Notes under the pieces: model-generated | Databases searched by the model: none | Seen by the model: only the letters and a program-made list of their open reading frames with translations | Told to the model about the DNA's origin: nothing | Assembly: GCA_030651765.1 (NCBI GenBank) | Contig: JAUSBY010000005.1 | Span: 124,001 to 188,000 of the forward strand | DNA: 64,000 nucleotides | Direction: 5' to 3' | Source: Coriobacteriia bacterium | Lineage (GTDB): Bacteria > Actinomycetota > Coriobacteriia > Anaerosomatales > Anaerosomataceae | Made by a program: the position numbers and the translations under genes | Part shown: positions 52,162 to 61,450 of the stretch, in pieces | How the letters are laid out: each line of letters begins with the position of its first letter | Position numbering within the stretch: position 1 is the stretch's first letter

Positions 52162-53627
52162 CAGCTCACCGTCCCTGCAAGCGAAGCGAGCGCGCCAAGC
52201 GTCGCTGCCGCGATGTCCGTCACGAGCCGTGGCCAGATACCGAGCGCCACAATGAGCGCCACTAGCGGGACTGCGATGAGCAGCTCGCGCGCGTCGAGGT
52301 CGCGAAGTGCGGCGGCCTCAACGCCATCGACCAGCGTCGCGGCGGGCTCGCCGTGTACGACGAGCCTGACAGCCCGCAGGGTGTATGCGCCGGCCAACAC
52401 GATGCCGATGCCGGCGATCGCGATGACAAAACCGAATCGGCCGAAGCCGGCCACGATCGAGGCGAACTCACCGGGGAAGCCCGAAAGGCCCGGCAGCCCG
52501 AGACTCGCAAACGAGGCTACTACGAAGATCGTCGCCCATCGCGGTACGGTCACGCCCAGACCGCCGAATGCCCTGATGTCCCGGGTGTGCGCCCTCTCGT
52601 ACAGTGCGCCGACCAGGAAGAAGAGCAGCCCGGCCACGAGCCCGTGGCTCACCATACCGAGCATCGCGCCCTGGAGTCCGAGTTGGGTACCACTTGCCAG
52701 CCCGAGCACGACGAAACCCATATGGGCCACGGAGGAGTACGCGACAAGGCGTTTCAGGTCGCTTTGTCCAAGAGCCATCGCCGCGCCGTACACGATGCCG
52801 ATCACCCCGAGGGCGGCAAGGATCGGTGCCGCTGCGGCGAACGCGTCGGGCGTGTACGGGATCGAGATGCGGGCGATACCGTACGCTCCCATCTTGAGCA
52901 TGACACCAGCCAGCATGATAGAACCAGCGGTCGGAGCCTCGACGTGCGCGTCAGGCAGCCACGTGTGCAGCGGCACCACGGGGATCTTCACCAGGAAACC
53001 GGCCGCCAGAAGCCAGAACACGAGCGTCTGGGACGCAGGCTCGATCGGAAGCGGCGTGGCCGGCATGCCGGTGCCTGTGCCGCCCAGCACGACGAGCAGC
53101 ACGAGGCCGACGAGCATGAGCGCGCTGCCGGCGAACGTGTAGATGAAGAACTTCATCGCAGCGTAACGACGGTTCTCGTGGCCCCAGCCTCCGATGAGGA
53201 AGAACATCGGGATGAGCACGGCCTCCCAGGCCACGTAGAACAGGATCAGGTCCGCTGCCAGGAAGACGCCGATGACCGCCGCCTCAAGTGCGAGCAGGAG
53301 CGACATATGGGCGCCGATGCGCTCGACGTTCCACGACGCGAGAACCGCGATGATGCCGAGCAGGGCGGTCAGCGCCACGAGCGGCACCGAGAGTCCGTCG
53401 GCGGCCAGGCGCAGGAACGAACCGGCCCCCTCGATGGTGAACTCGTACGTGAGCGCCTCGGCGGAGCTTGCATAGGCCCGCCACACGACCGCAGCGACCC
53501 CGGCGGTGCCGAGCGATGCCGCAAGCGCGATGACCCGGGCCACAACCGTCGAGCGTCCCCCGACAGCCGATACGAGTGCCCCCGTGAGCGGGATGGCGAT
53601 GAGCAATGCGAGTGTCATCTGGCTCAC
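52161..53627 (-). CDS. nuoM: NADH-quinone oxidoreductase-like subunit M
   Basis: 488 residues, about 14 helices. WEAVLIPMFFLIGGWG with the key Glu, and PLHTWLPDAHVEAPTAGS with channel residues, are diagnostic. GTG 53627 overlaps the nuoL stop as GTGA; an ATG three codons on is an alternative. Confidence 0.95.
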   Translation of the reverse strand: MSQMTLALLIAIPLTGALVSAVGGRSTVVARVIALAASLGTAGVAAVVWRAYASSAEALTYEFTIEGAGSFLRLAADGLSVPLVALTALLGIIAVLASWNVERIGAHMSLLLALEAAVIGVFLAADLILFYVAWEAVLIPMFFLIGGWGHENRRYAAMKFFIYTFAGSALMLVGLVLLVVLGGTGTGMPATPLPIEPASQTLVFWLLAAGFLVKIPVVPLHTWLPDAHVEAPTAGSIMLAGVMLKMGAYGIARISIPYTPDAFAAAAPILAALGVIGIVYGAAMALGQSDLKRLVAYSSVAHMGFVVLGLASGTQLGLQGAMLGMVSHGLVAGLLFFLVGALYERAHTRDIRAFGGLGVTVPRWATIFVVASFASLGLPGLSGFPGEFASIVAGFGRFGFVIAIAGIGIVLAGAYTLRAVRLVVHGEPAATLVDGVEAAALRDLDARELLIAVPLVALIVALGIWPRLVTDIAAATLGALASLAGTVS

Positions 53628-55432
53628 CTCCCCAACCAGAGTGCGAGACTCGCGAGGAGCACGGCTCCAGCGCCAACGAGCGCCGCATACAGCTGACCCT
53701 CACCGGACTGCAGCTCGTTGAACTCGCGACCGACCCGCCGCGCGAGCCACGCGATACCGCGCACGAGCCCGTCCACGAGCCTGGTGTCGAACCGCTCCGA
53801 CGCTGCAGCGGCTCCCCGCTCGGTGGCTGCAGCTCCTCGCATCACGAGCGCGTCGATGCCATAGGCACCCGCAGCGGCACGCCACAGCCCGCCGAGAGCC
53901 CCGGCGAGCCGGTCGTCGGCAGCCGGTCCGGCTTTGTACAGCGACCAACCCGCGACAGCCGACAGGCCAGCTATCACGGTAGAGGCCACCGCGATCGGGA
54001 TCGCCAGACCAGCGTGCCCGCCGAGCAGGTCGGCGAACCACCACGAGGCTGCACCCAGAGTCGCGGCGAGCACCGCGAGTACGACGAGCGGCACCTTCAT
54101 GACCAGCGGTGACTCGTGAGGATGCCCGGCGCCGCGGAAGGTGCCGGAAAACGCGAGCCGCGTGGCTCGGAACGAGTAGAACGCCGTGAGGGCGCTCGCG
54201 ATGAACAGTGCCGCACCGGCGACGGGCGCGTGCACCCATACCGCGTCGAGAACGGCGTCTTTGGAGAAGAAGCCCGCCAGCGGCGGCAGTCCGGCCAGCG
54301 CCGCGACACCGACCGCCCAGGTGGCGGCGGTGACGGGCATGGCGCGACCAAGTCCGCCCATCTCGCGGAGGTCCTGCGTTCCCGATCCGTGGATGACGCT
54401 GCCGGACGCGAGGAACAGTAGCGACTTGAACGCGGCGTGGGTGACGAGGTGGAAGAAGGCAGCGACCCACGCACCGGCTCCGAGCGCGGCGAACATGAAT
54501 CCGAGCTGGGAGATCGTCGAGTATGCCAGAACGCGCTTGATGTCGGTCTGCGGGACCGCGATGGTGGCGGCGCCGAGCGCGGTGACCGTTCCGATGACGA
54601 GCACCACGAGACGGGCGGTCTCGGACGCCTCGAATAGCGGCCACGTGCGCGCCAGAAGGAAGACGCCGGCGGCGACCATGGTCGCCGCATGGATGAGCGC
54701 CGAGACCGGTGTGGGCCCTTCCATTGCGTCGGGAAGCCAGATATGGAGCGGGAACTGCGCCGACTTGCCGGCGGCGCCCACGAACAGCAGCAGTGCTGCG
54801 GTGGTGATCGTGGCGGGCGCGAGCGTCGGCACGGCAGCGAGCACATCGGCGGTCACGAGTGTGCCCGTCTCGCGCCACAGGAGCGCGAGCGCAAACAGCA
54901 GCCCGACGTCACCCACACGGGTCACGAGAAACGCCTTGACGGCTGCGCGGGCGGCTGACGGCCGGGTGAACCAGAAGCCTATGAGCAGATAGCTGCATGC
55001 GCCCACGAGCTCCCAGGCGATGAACAGCCCCACGAGGCTCGTCGAGAGCACGAGCCCGGTCATGGCGGCAGTGAACGCAGAGAGCAGCGCGAAGTAGCGC
55101 GGCTGCGACGTGTCCTCGGCCATGTACCCGACAGAGAAGATGACGACCATGGACGCGACCACGCCGACGACGACGAGCATGATCGACGCGATCGGATCGG
55201 CCGACGCACCGATGTCGATCGAACCGGCCTGCGTCACGAGCCAGGAGGCCGCCTCGGCGGCGACTCCCGTCCCACGACCGGCGTCCGCGAGACGCTCGGC
55301 CCCGGCCCACGCCGCGGCGACGGGTCCGACAAGCGCGAGCCATCGCGTGTAGCGGACCGGACCTCGGCCGGCACCGGCGATGACGAGAGCCACGGCGATC
55401 GGAGCCACTAGGACGAACCAGAGCGGTATCAC
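53624..55432 (-). CDS. nuoL: NADH-quinone oxidoreductase-like subunit L
   Basis: 602 residues, about 15-16 helices. FIAWELVGACSYLLIGFW, QFPLHIWLPDAMEGPTPVSALIHAATMVAAG and the C-terminal part needed for the lateral helix are present. GTG 55432 follows the nuoK stop directly. Distal proton-pumping subunit. Confidence 0.95.
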   Translation of the reverse strand: MIPLWFVLVAPIAVALVIAGAGRGPVRYTRWLALVGPVAAAWAGAERLADAGRGTGVAAEAASWLVTQAGSIDIGASADPIASIMLVVVGVVASMVVIFSVGYMAEDTSQPRYFALLSAFTAAMTGLVLSTSLVGLFIAWELVGACSYLLIGFWFTRPSAARAAVKAFLVTRVGDVGLLFALALLWRETGTLVTADVLAAVPTLAPATITTAALLLFVGAAGKSAQFPLHIWLPDAMEGPTPVSALIHAATMVAAGVFLLARTWPLFEASETARLVVLVIGTVTALGAATIAVPQTDIKRVLAYSTISQLGFMFAALGAGAWVAAFFHLVTHAAFKSLLFLASGSVIHGSGTQDLREMGGLGRAMPVTAATWAVGVAALAGLPPLAGFFSKDAVLDAVWVHAPVAGAALFIASALTAFYSFRATRLAFSGTFRGAGHPHESPLVMKVPLVVLAVLAATLGAASWWFADLLGGHAGLAIPIAVASTVIAGLSAVAGWSLYKAGPAADDRLAGALGGLWRAAAGAYGIDALVMRGAAATERGAAAASERFDTRLVDGLVRGIAWLARRVGREFNELQSGEGQLYAALVGAGAVLLASLALWLGR

Positions 55433-55729
55433 CTAACCGGACACCTCCCCGAACTCGTCGATAAGGGTTCGGCGCGTGCGACGGTAAGCCGTCACGACGA
55501 GGGCCATGCCGACGGCCGCCTCGGCTGCGGCGATGACAAGAACGATGAGTGCGAAGGACGACACCGCGGCGCCGTCACCTCCGCGCGAAAGCGCGAACGC
55601 CACGAGCTGCACGTTGGCGGACCCGAGCATCAGCTCGGCCCCGGCGAGAATCGCGATGACATCGCGCCGGGTCAGCACCGCGTAAACGCCCAGCGAGAAG
55701 GCGGCGGCGCATCCGATGGCGACGATCAT
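55433..55729 (-). CDS. nuoK: NADH-quinone oxidoreductase-like subunit K
   Basis: 98 residues, three hydrophobic helices, with the conserved Glu in LAGAELMLGSANVQLVAF and a second in AAAEAAVGMALV. MrpC/NuoK family; operon position identifies NuoK. ATG 55729 overlaps the nuoJ stop as ATGA. Confidence 0.94.
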   Translation of the reverse strand: MIVAIGCAAAFSLGVYAVLTRRDVIAILAGAELMLGSANVQLVAFALSRGGDGAAVSSFALIVLVIAAAEAAVGMALVVTAYRRTRRTLIDEFGEVSG

Positions 55730-56217
55730 GAGTCCTCACCGCCCTTCACGATCACAAGGACCGCGAGGAGCGCAGCAAGGAGGAGCACGCCGACGAGCTC
55801 GAAGGCCACGAGCGAGGGACCGAGCAGGGCCGCGCCGATATCGTTCGGTGCGGTGACGACCGGGGTGGGGTCTGCGGCCACCGGCGCCATCACCGAGGCG
55901 ATCAGCACGAACACGCCGAGTGCGATCACCGCGCCGCCGATGTCATGACGTGTAGCCACCTTCGGCTTCTCGTTCCCGCTGCGGCGCACCATCATGAGCG
56001 CGAAGAGCACTAGCACGAGAACACCGCCGACGTATACGAACACCTGGGAGACCGCGAGGAGCGGGCTGCCCATCACCAGGAACGCGGCGGCGACGCCCAG
56101 TAAGAACGTGCCGAGCGAGATCACGAGCCGCGGCACGTCGGACGTGAGTACCGTGCCGGCGGCGCCGGCAACCATCACAGTGACGGCGGCCGCGAGAGCC
56201 AGATCGTTGGCGCTCAT
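55726..56217 (-). CDS. nuoJ: NADH-quinone oxidoreductase-like subunit J
   Basis: 163 residues from ATG 56217 (ATGA overlap with the NuoI fusion). Five hydrophobic helices; the third carries the typical VFVYVGGVLVLVLFALMM pi-bulge region. Links the ferredoxin arm to the membrane pump modules. Confidence 0.93.
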   Translation of the reverse strand: MSANDLALAAAVTVMVAGAAGTVLTSDVPRLVISLGTFLLGVAAAFLVMGSPLLAVSQVFVYVGGVLVLVLFALMMVRRSGNEKPKVATRHDIGGAVIALGVFVLIASVMAPVAADPTPVVTAPNDIGAALLGPSLVAFELVGVLLLAALLAVLVIVKGGEDS

Positions 56218-58265
56218 CGCTCCCCCTTCCGGCCGGCCGATGTCGGGCATGCGGGAGACTCGATGCCGTCGCGACCGGTGGCCCGATCGCCCCCGCCATC
56301 GCGGAGCATCTCGCCCTTGTCGAAGATCATGAGATCGCGATGCACGAAGCTGAGCTCGTACTGTCCCGTATGCACGAGCGCGCTCGTCGGGCACTGCTCG
56401 GCGCACAGGCCGCAGAAGCAGCACTTCGTCAGATCGAGATCGTAGCGCGTCAGGCAACGGGCGCCCGCTTCGTCGACGCGCTCAACAGACAGCGCGTAGT
56501 CGGGACACGTCCGTGCGCAGAACGTGCAACCGACGCACACCTCGGACTCACATCTCAGGCACCGTGTGGCCTCGCTCATGGCCTCTTGGTGCGTGAGACC
56601 GAGCTCGACTTGCCGGAAGTCGGTGGCCCGCTCCTCGGGCTTGGACAGCGGCATGTTCGCGCGCCGGCGAGACGGCTCGACGCCGGCGACGTCGGCAACC
56701 GCGTACCTGGCGTAGCGGGGAACCGGGCGCCGCACGCGCTCGGCGTCGACGGGGATACCCTCCAAGAACCTGTGGATGGATGTGGCGGCCTCGTGGCCGG
56801 TGGCGATCGAGGCGATGGCGCTGCCCGGACCGGTCACCACCTCACCCGAGGCGAACACGTTGGCGACACTCGTGGTGTTGGCCGCGCCGTCCACCACGAG
56901 CTGCCCTCGGCCCGTGAGCAGCAGCTCGGTGCCCGCGATGATCCCGTCGAGCTTGGAGCCCTGACCGATGGCGAAGACCACGACGTCGGTCTCTACCTCG
57001 GTGAAGTCGTCGCCGAACTGAGGGGCGAACCGGCCCGTCTCGTCGAACACCGAGAGGCAGGCTCGCATCTTCATGCCCCTCACGTGACCGTCTGTGGTGA
57101 GGACCTCCTCGGGGCCGAGCCCGCACATCGCGATGACTCCCTCGTCGAGCGCTTCTTCGATCTCCCACGGGTGGCACGGCATCTCGTCCTCGCTCTCGAG
57201 ACATGCCAGGCGCACCTCCGTGGCGCCGACGCGCACCGCACAGCGTGCGACGTCGACGGCGACGTTACCACCGCCGATGACGAACACGCGCTTGCCGCGC
57301 ACACCCGCCTCCTGCGAGCGGTTGACGGCCCAGAGGAACTCGAGAGCCCCGACGACGCCGGCGGCATCGTTTCCGGGGATCGGCAGCAGACGGCTCTCCT
57401 GCAGTCCGACCGCAAGCAGCACCGCGTCGTACTCGCGGATGAGCGACGCCATCGGGATGTCCTTTCCGATCTCGGTGTCGCAGTGAAGCTCCAGCCCCAT
57501 GTCCACGAGGTCGTAGATCTCGCGGTGGAGCACCTCACGCGGGAGCCGGTAGGTGGGGACGCCGGTGTACAGCGCCCCGCCGGGCTTGTCCTCACGCTCG
57601 AACATCACGACACCGTAGCCGAGTCGCATGAGGTCGAGGGCGGCCGAGAGCCCCGAGGGGCCAGACCCGATGATCGCCACCCGCTTACCCTGTGTGTTCT
57701 CGAACCTGGGAAGCGTCTCGGGACGCAGCTTCTGATACTCCTCGTAGGCGAACCGATGGAGCGGTCGTATGGCTATCGGTTCGTCGTAGTAGTTGCGCTT
57801 GCATGCCGTCTCGCACGGGTGGTGGCAGATGCGGCCGAGCACGCCCGGCATCACGTTGCGCGTCCGCACGAGCTCGTACGCCTCATCGACACGGTCGTCC
57901 GCAATCAAGAACGACTGACCGCGCGCATCCACGTTGGCCGGGCAGTTTCCCACACATCCGGGGAGACGCTCGGACGTGTACAGGCCATCGATGACCCCGT
58001 TGTAGTCGTGCGGCGGCGAGGTGAGCAGCGGGATCTCATCCCGGCCGAGTACGCCCCGCAGCCTGAGCGCGCCGCGCCAGCGATCGCTCACGGTGACCTT
58101 CTCGGCGGGATACCTGATCGTGACCGGACCGCGCTTGACCGCGCCTGCCGTCACCGCGAACCCGGTCAGGAGCGACCGGACTCCCTGCATGAAGCCGCGT
58201 ACTCCCTCGGCATGCTCGTCGGAGACCGTGGGCGGGGTCTCGGGAATCGTGCGATCTACAGCCAC
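56214..58265 (-). CDS. NuoI with an inserted GltD/NfnB-like FAD-NAD(P) oxidoreductase
   Basis: 683 residues from GTG 58265. About 21-75 match the NuoI N-terminal arm (KRGPVTIRYPAEK, WRGALRLRG). About 95-550 are a glutamate-synthase-small-subunit/NfnB-like flavoprotein: FeS cysteines at 104 and 108 (GCVGNCPA) and 147, 151, 155 (CHHPCETAC), FAD motif GSGPSG (200-205), NAD(P) motif GGGNVAVD (331-338) and FASGEVVTGPGSA near the end. About 560-650 return to NuoI: CVGCTFCARTCP and CCFCGLCAEQCP, two [4Fe-4S] sites. The NADPH-type YRR after the second Rossmann strand is absent; CLESEDE stands there, suggesting NADH. It replaces NuoI between nuoH and nuoJ. Confidence 0.9.
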   Translation of the reverse strand: MAVDRTIPETPPTVSDEHAEGVRGFMQGVRSLLTGFAVTAGAVKRGPVTIRYPAEKVTVSDRWRGALRLRGVLGRDEIPLLTSPPHDYNGVIDGLYTSERLPGCVGNCPANVDARGQSFLIADDRVDEAYELVRTRNVMPGVLGRICHHPCETACKRNYYDEPIAIRPLHRFAYEEYQKLRPETLPRFENTQGKRVAIIGSGPSGLSAALDLMRLGYGVVMFEREDKPGGALYTGVPTYRLPREVLHREIYDLVDMGLELHCDTEIGKDIPMASLIREYDAVLLAVGLQESRLLPIPGNDAAGVVGALEFLWAVNRSQEAGVRGKRVFVIGGGNVAVDVARCAVRVGATEVRLACLESEDEMPCHPWEIEEALDEGVIAMCGLGPEEVLTTDGHVRGMKMRACLSVFDETGRFAPQFGDDFTEVETDVVVFAIGQGSKLDGIIAGTELLLTGRGQLVVDGAANTTSVANVFASGEVVTGPGSAIASIATGHEAATSIHRFLEGIPVDAERVRRPVPRYARYAVADVAGVEPSRRRANMPLSKPEERATDFRQVELGLTHQEAMSEATRCLRCESEVCVGCTFCARTCPDYALSVERVDEAGARCLTRYDLDLTKCCFCGLCAEQCPTSALVHTGQYELSFVHRDLMIFDKGEMLRDGGGDRATGRDGIESPACPTSAGRKGER

Positions 58266-59203
58266 AGCGCCACCACCCCTGCGACGACGACCTGCACGAT
58301 GGCAAGCGGCGTGAGCACCGTCCAGCAAAACGTCATGAGTTGGTCCTGCCTGAGTCGCGGGAACGTCCACTTGATCCACATCACCGCAGTGATGAGTACC
58401 ATCGCGAGCACGAGGAACACGGCGAGCCCGGCCACGCCGGGCAGCCAGCGGTAGCCGCCGAGGAAGACGGCTGCGCCAAACAGCGATGCCGAGATCAGCG
58501 CACCGTACTCACCCATCATGAAGATCGCCCAGCGGAATCCCGAGTAGTCCGAGAAGTAACCGGCGACGAGTTCCGACTCGGCTTCCGGCAAGTCGAACGG
58601 ACCGCGGTTCATCTCGGCGATCGAGGCGATGAAGTAGACGAGGAAGCCGACGAACGTGAGCGGGACCCACCACCACTGCCACGCCTCCATGACCTCGGTC
58701 GGCTGCAGTGAGCCCGCAAGGATGATCACCGAGAGCACCGCGAGCGAACGGGGCACCTCGTAGCTCACCATCTGGGCCGCGGCACGCATGCCGCCGATGG
58801 TCGCAAGCGTGTTGTGCGACGCCCACGCGGAGAGCAGGATGCCAAGCACGCCGATCGACGGGAACGCGAGGTAGAACACCATGCCCACCGTGGAGTCCAG
58901 CGGCGCCCAGCCCGCCCAGAACGGGATCACGGCCACCGACATCGCGATGGGTGCGAAGACGGCCATCGGCGCATAGCGGAAGATCGGCTTGTCGGCGTTG
59001 TCAGGGACGATGTCCTCTTTGAACAGCAGTTTGGGCACGTCGGCGACCATCTGCAGCACGCCTGCCGGGCCGATCTGCTGCGGGCCGAGACGCATCTGGA
59101 TGCGCGCCGAGACCTTGCGCTCCCACCACACGCCGATGACGGCACCGCCGGCTATGAACATGACGGCCGCCAGGCCCCAGAGAAGTCCCCACAGGAACGT
59201 CAT
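58256..59203 (-). CDS. nuoH: NADH-quinone oxidoreductase-like subunit H
   Basis: 315 residues, about 8 helices. WWERKVSARIQMRLGPQQIGPAGVLQ and EMNRGPFDLPEAESELVAGYFSDYSG line the quinone cavity in NuoH. ATG 59203 overlaps the nuoD stop as ATGA. The carboxy-terminal 10 bases overlap the NuoI fusion start. Confidence 0.95.
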   Translation of the reverse strand: MTFLWGLLWGLAAVMFIAGGAVIGVWWERKVSARIQMRLGPQQIGPAGVLQMVADVPKLLFKEDIVPDNADKPIFRYAPMAVFAPIAMSVAVIPFWAGWAPLDSTVGMVFYLAFPSIGVLGILLSAWASHNTLATIGGMRAAAQMVSYEVPRSLAVLSVIILAGSLQPTEVMEAWQWWWVPLTFVGFLVYFIASIAEMNRGPFDLPEAESELVAGYFSDYSGFRWAIFMMGEYGALISASLFGAAVFLGGYRWLPGVAGLAVFLVLAMVLITAVMWIKWTFPRLRQDQLMTFCWTVLTPLAIVQVVVAGVVALWL

Positions 59204-60399
59204 CGGTCCACCTCCCCGAAGACGGGGTCCAGTGAGCCGAGGATCACGACAAGATCGGAGAGCGTGTAGCCCTCGGACACGAGCGGAAGGAGTGCGAGGT
59301 TGCTAAACGCGGGCGACCGGACCTTCATGCGGTACGGACGCACGGAGCCGTCGCTCACGAGGTACACGCCGAGCGAACCGCGTGCGCTCTCGATGTGGTC
59401 GTAGGCGTCGCCGGGACGCGGCGCGAGCAGGCGCGGCATCCCGTCGGCCTTGATCGTCCCCGGCTCGAACTCGGCCAGTCCGTCGAGCGCCTGGCTGATG
59501 ATCCGGCAGCTCTCGATGGCCTCCCACAACCGCACGCGGGTGCGGTCGTAGACATCGCCGTTGCTGCCAACGGGAATCGAGAAGTCAAAGCGCGGGTACA
59601 CCGAGTACGGATCGTCGCGTCTGAGGTCCCAGTCGACGCCCGAGCCACGCGCCACAGGCCCCGATGCGCCCCACGACACCGCGTCATCGGCATCGAGGAC
59701 GCCGATGCCTTTCGTGCGTGCACGGAAGATCACGTTGCCGAACAAGAACCGGTCGATCTCGAGCATCGCGGCAGGATGCTGGGCCACGAACTCACGGCAC
59801 TTCTCGATCCAGCCGTCGGGCAGATCGAACGACACACCGCCCGGACGTACGTAGTTGTACGTGAGCCGCGCACCGCACAGCGACTCGAACAGGTCGACGA
59901 CGAGCTCGCGCTGCCAGAACGTGTACATGAACGCGCTCGTCGCGCCGGTGTCGGCGCCGGCCGGACCGATGGCCATCATGTGGCTCGCGATACGCTGCAA
60001 CTCGCACACGATCACGCGGATGTACTCGGCACGCTCGGGCACGCGGATCCCGGCGAGACGCTCGACGGCGCGGCAGTACGCCCAGTTGGCATACATGGAG
60101 CCGACGTAGTCGAGCCGGTCGGTGAGCGGCACGACCTGGAGGTAGGTGCGGTTCTCGGCCATCTTCTCGATGCCGCGGTGCAGGTGCCCGATGACCGGCT
60201 CGGCGTGCTTGACGATCTCGCCGTCCAACTCGACAATCACGCGGCACACGCCGTGTGTCGACGGGTGCGACGGGCCGATGTTGACGATCGTGGTGTCGCC
60301 CTCGTGGATGACTTCAGGCATCACGACGTCGGGAGCGCAGTCGAGGTCCGGCGCCACGGGCGCCGCCTGGTCGGTGGGTGTGTCCTGAGGCTCGATCAC
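59200..60399 (-). CDS. nuoD: NADH-quinone oxidoreductase-like subunit D
   Basis: 399 residues, 49-kDa subunit. NIGPSHPSTHGVCRV, GHLHRGIEKMAENRTY and RVRLWEAIESCRII match the family; quinone-binding His and Tyr are in place. Separate from NuoC, unlike E. coli. GTG 60399; overlaps nuoC stop as GTGA. Confidence 0.95.
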   Translation of the reverse strand: MIEPQDTPTDQAAPVAPDLDCAPDVVMPEVIHEGDTTIVNIGPSHPSTHGVCRVIVELDGEIVKHAEPVIGHLHRGIEKMAENRTYLQVVPLTDRLDYVGSMYANWAYCRAVERLAGIRVPERAEYIRVIVCELQRIASHMMAIGPAGADTGATSAFMYTFWQRELVVDLFESLCGARLTYNYVRPGGVSFDLPDGWIEKCREFVAQHPAAMLEIDRFLFGNVIFRARTKGIGVLDADDAVSWGASGPVARGSGVDWDLRRDDPYSVYPRFDFSIPVGSNGDVYDRTRVRLWEAIESCRIISQALDGLAEFEPGTIKADGMPRLLAPRPGDAYDHIESARGSLGVYLVSDGSVRPYRMKVRSPAFSNLALLPLVSEGYTLSDLVVILGSLDPVFGEVDR

Positions 60400-60857
60400 A
60401 GGTAATCAGGCCTCCTGATGATCGTCGGGTTCTCGTAGTCCTTGCGCAGCGGGTAGCCGACCCAGTCGTCCGTCAGCAAGATCCGCCGAAGGTCGGGGTG
60501 GCCGTCGAACACGATGCCGAACATGTCGTAGACCTCGCGCTCCTGCCAGTTGGCGGCGGCCCAGAGGTCGTTGACGCTGTCGATCGTGGGTTCATCCCGC
60601 GGCACCCGGGTCTTCACGAAGATCCCGGCGCGCATCTCACGCGACTGAAGGCGGTAGACGAGTTCGAACTCCTCGCCATAGTCGACGGCAGTCACCATGC
60701 CGAGCCGATCGAAGCCGAGGTCCTTGAGATCGCGTGCCGCCGCGTGCAGCCGATCGCTTGTTACAAGCAGCACGCCATCGCCGAACTCGATCGAGAAGAG
60801 CGGGCACAGATCCGGGTACTGGCCGCAGAGATGCTCGCGAAGTTCCGTGATGTCCAC
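60396..60857 (-). CDS. nuoC: NADH-quinone oxidoreductase-like subunit C
   Basis: 153 residues. EREVYDMFGIVFDGHPDLRRILLTDDW is the 30-kDa subunit signature. GTG 60857 shares one base with the nuoB stop. The C-terminal YPLRKDYE is followed directly by the nuoD start. Confidence 0.94.
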   Translation of the reverse strand: MDITELREHLCGQYPDLCPLFSIEFGDGVLLVTSDRLHAAARDLKDLGFDRLGMVTAVDYGEEFELVYRLQSREMRAGIFVKTRVPRDEPTIDSVNDLWAAANWQEREVYDMFGIVFDGHPDLRRILLTDDWVGYPLRKDYENPTIIRRPDYL

Positions 60858-61450
60858 TACGCGTCACTCCCTTCGGGAGCTGCGTCGTCGGTCTCTCCAC
60901 GTAGCGGGTCACCGGGCAGCGGCAGCACGCCTTCTACCGCACGCACCCGGGAGGGCGAGATCGACTCGGCACGGACCTTCTCCCGCAGCCTCAGGATCGC
61001 GTCCTGAAGCGACTCCGGCCGAGGGGGACAACCGGCGATGTAGATGTCGACCGGCAGGAACTCGTCCACGCCCCGCACAACCGAGTAGGTGTCGTAGTAG
61101 AAGATGCCGCCCGAGACAGCGCAGTTGCCCATCGCGATGCACCACTTGGGATCGGGCATCTGGGCCCAGAGACGCTTCACGGCAGGGGCCATCTTGTGGG
61201 TGATGGTTCCGGCGACGACCATGACGTCCGTGTGCCGCGGGTCCGGCCGCGGGATCGAGCCGTGACGGTCGAAGTCGAACTTGGAGAACGACGCCGCGAT
61301 GAGCTCCATCGCGCAACACGCCGTGCCCATCGGCATCATCCACAGCGAGTAGCCACGCGCCCAGTCCGCGATGGCATCGATGCTCGTCAGAATGACGCCG
61401 CCACCAGGAGTGCTCTCCAGTGCCTTGGCGAGGTCGTCTACACCGGCCAC
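60857..61450 (-). CDS. nuoB: NADH-quinone oxidoreductase-like subunit B
   Basis: 197 residues from GTG 61450 (AAGGGCGG upstream; 13-base overlap with nuoA). N2 cluster ligands are the tandem cysteines of GTACCAMEL, then GNCAVSGGIF and GCPPRPESL. Binds the last FeS cluster before quinone. Longer frames upstream are antisense-like and excluded. Confidence 0.95.
   Translation of the reverse strand: MAGVDDLAKALESTPGGGVILTSIDAIADWARGYSLWMMPMGTACCAMELIAASFSKFDFDRHGSIPRPDPRHTDVMVVAGTITHKMAPAVKRLWAQMPDPKWCIAMGNCAVSGGIFYYDTYSVVRGVDEFLPVDIYIAGCPPRPESLQDAILRLREKVRAESISPSRVRAVEGVLPLPGDPLRGETDDAAPEGSDA

Noticed and set aside
56340-58454. 704-residue plus-strand reading frame opposite the NuoI fusion
   Set aside because: His/Arg/Asp-rich composition is a mirror of high-GC codons on the other strand; the minus frame has intact cofactor motifs.
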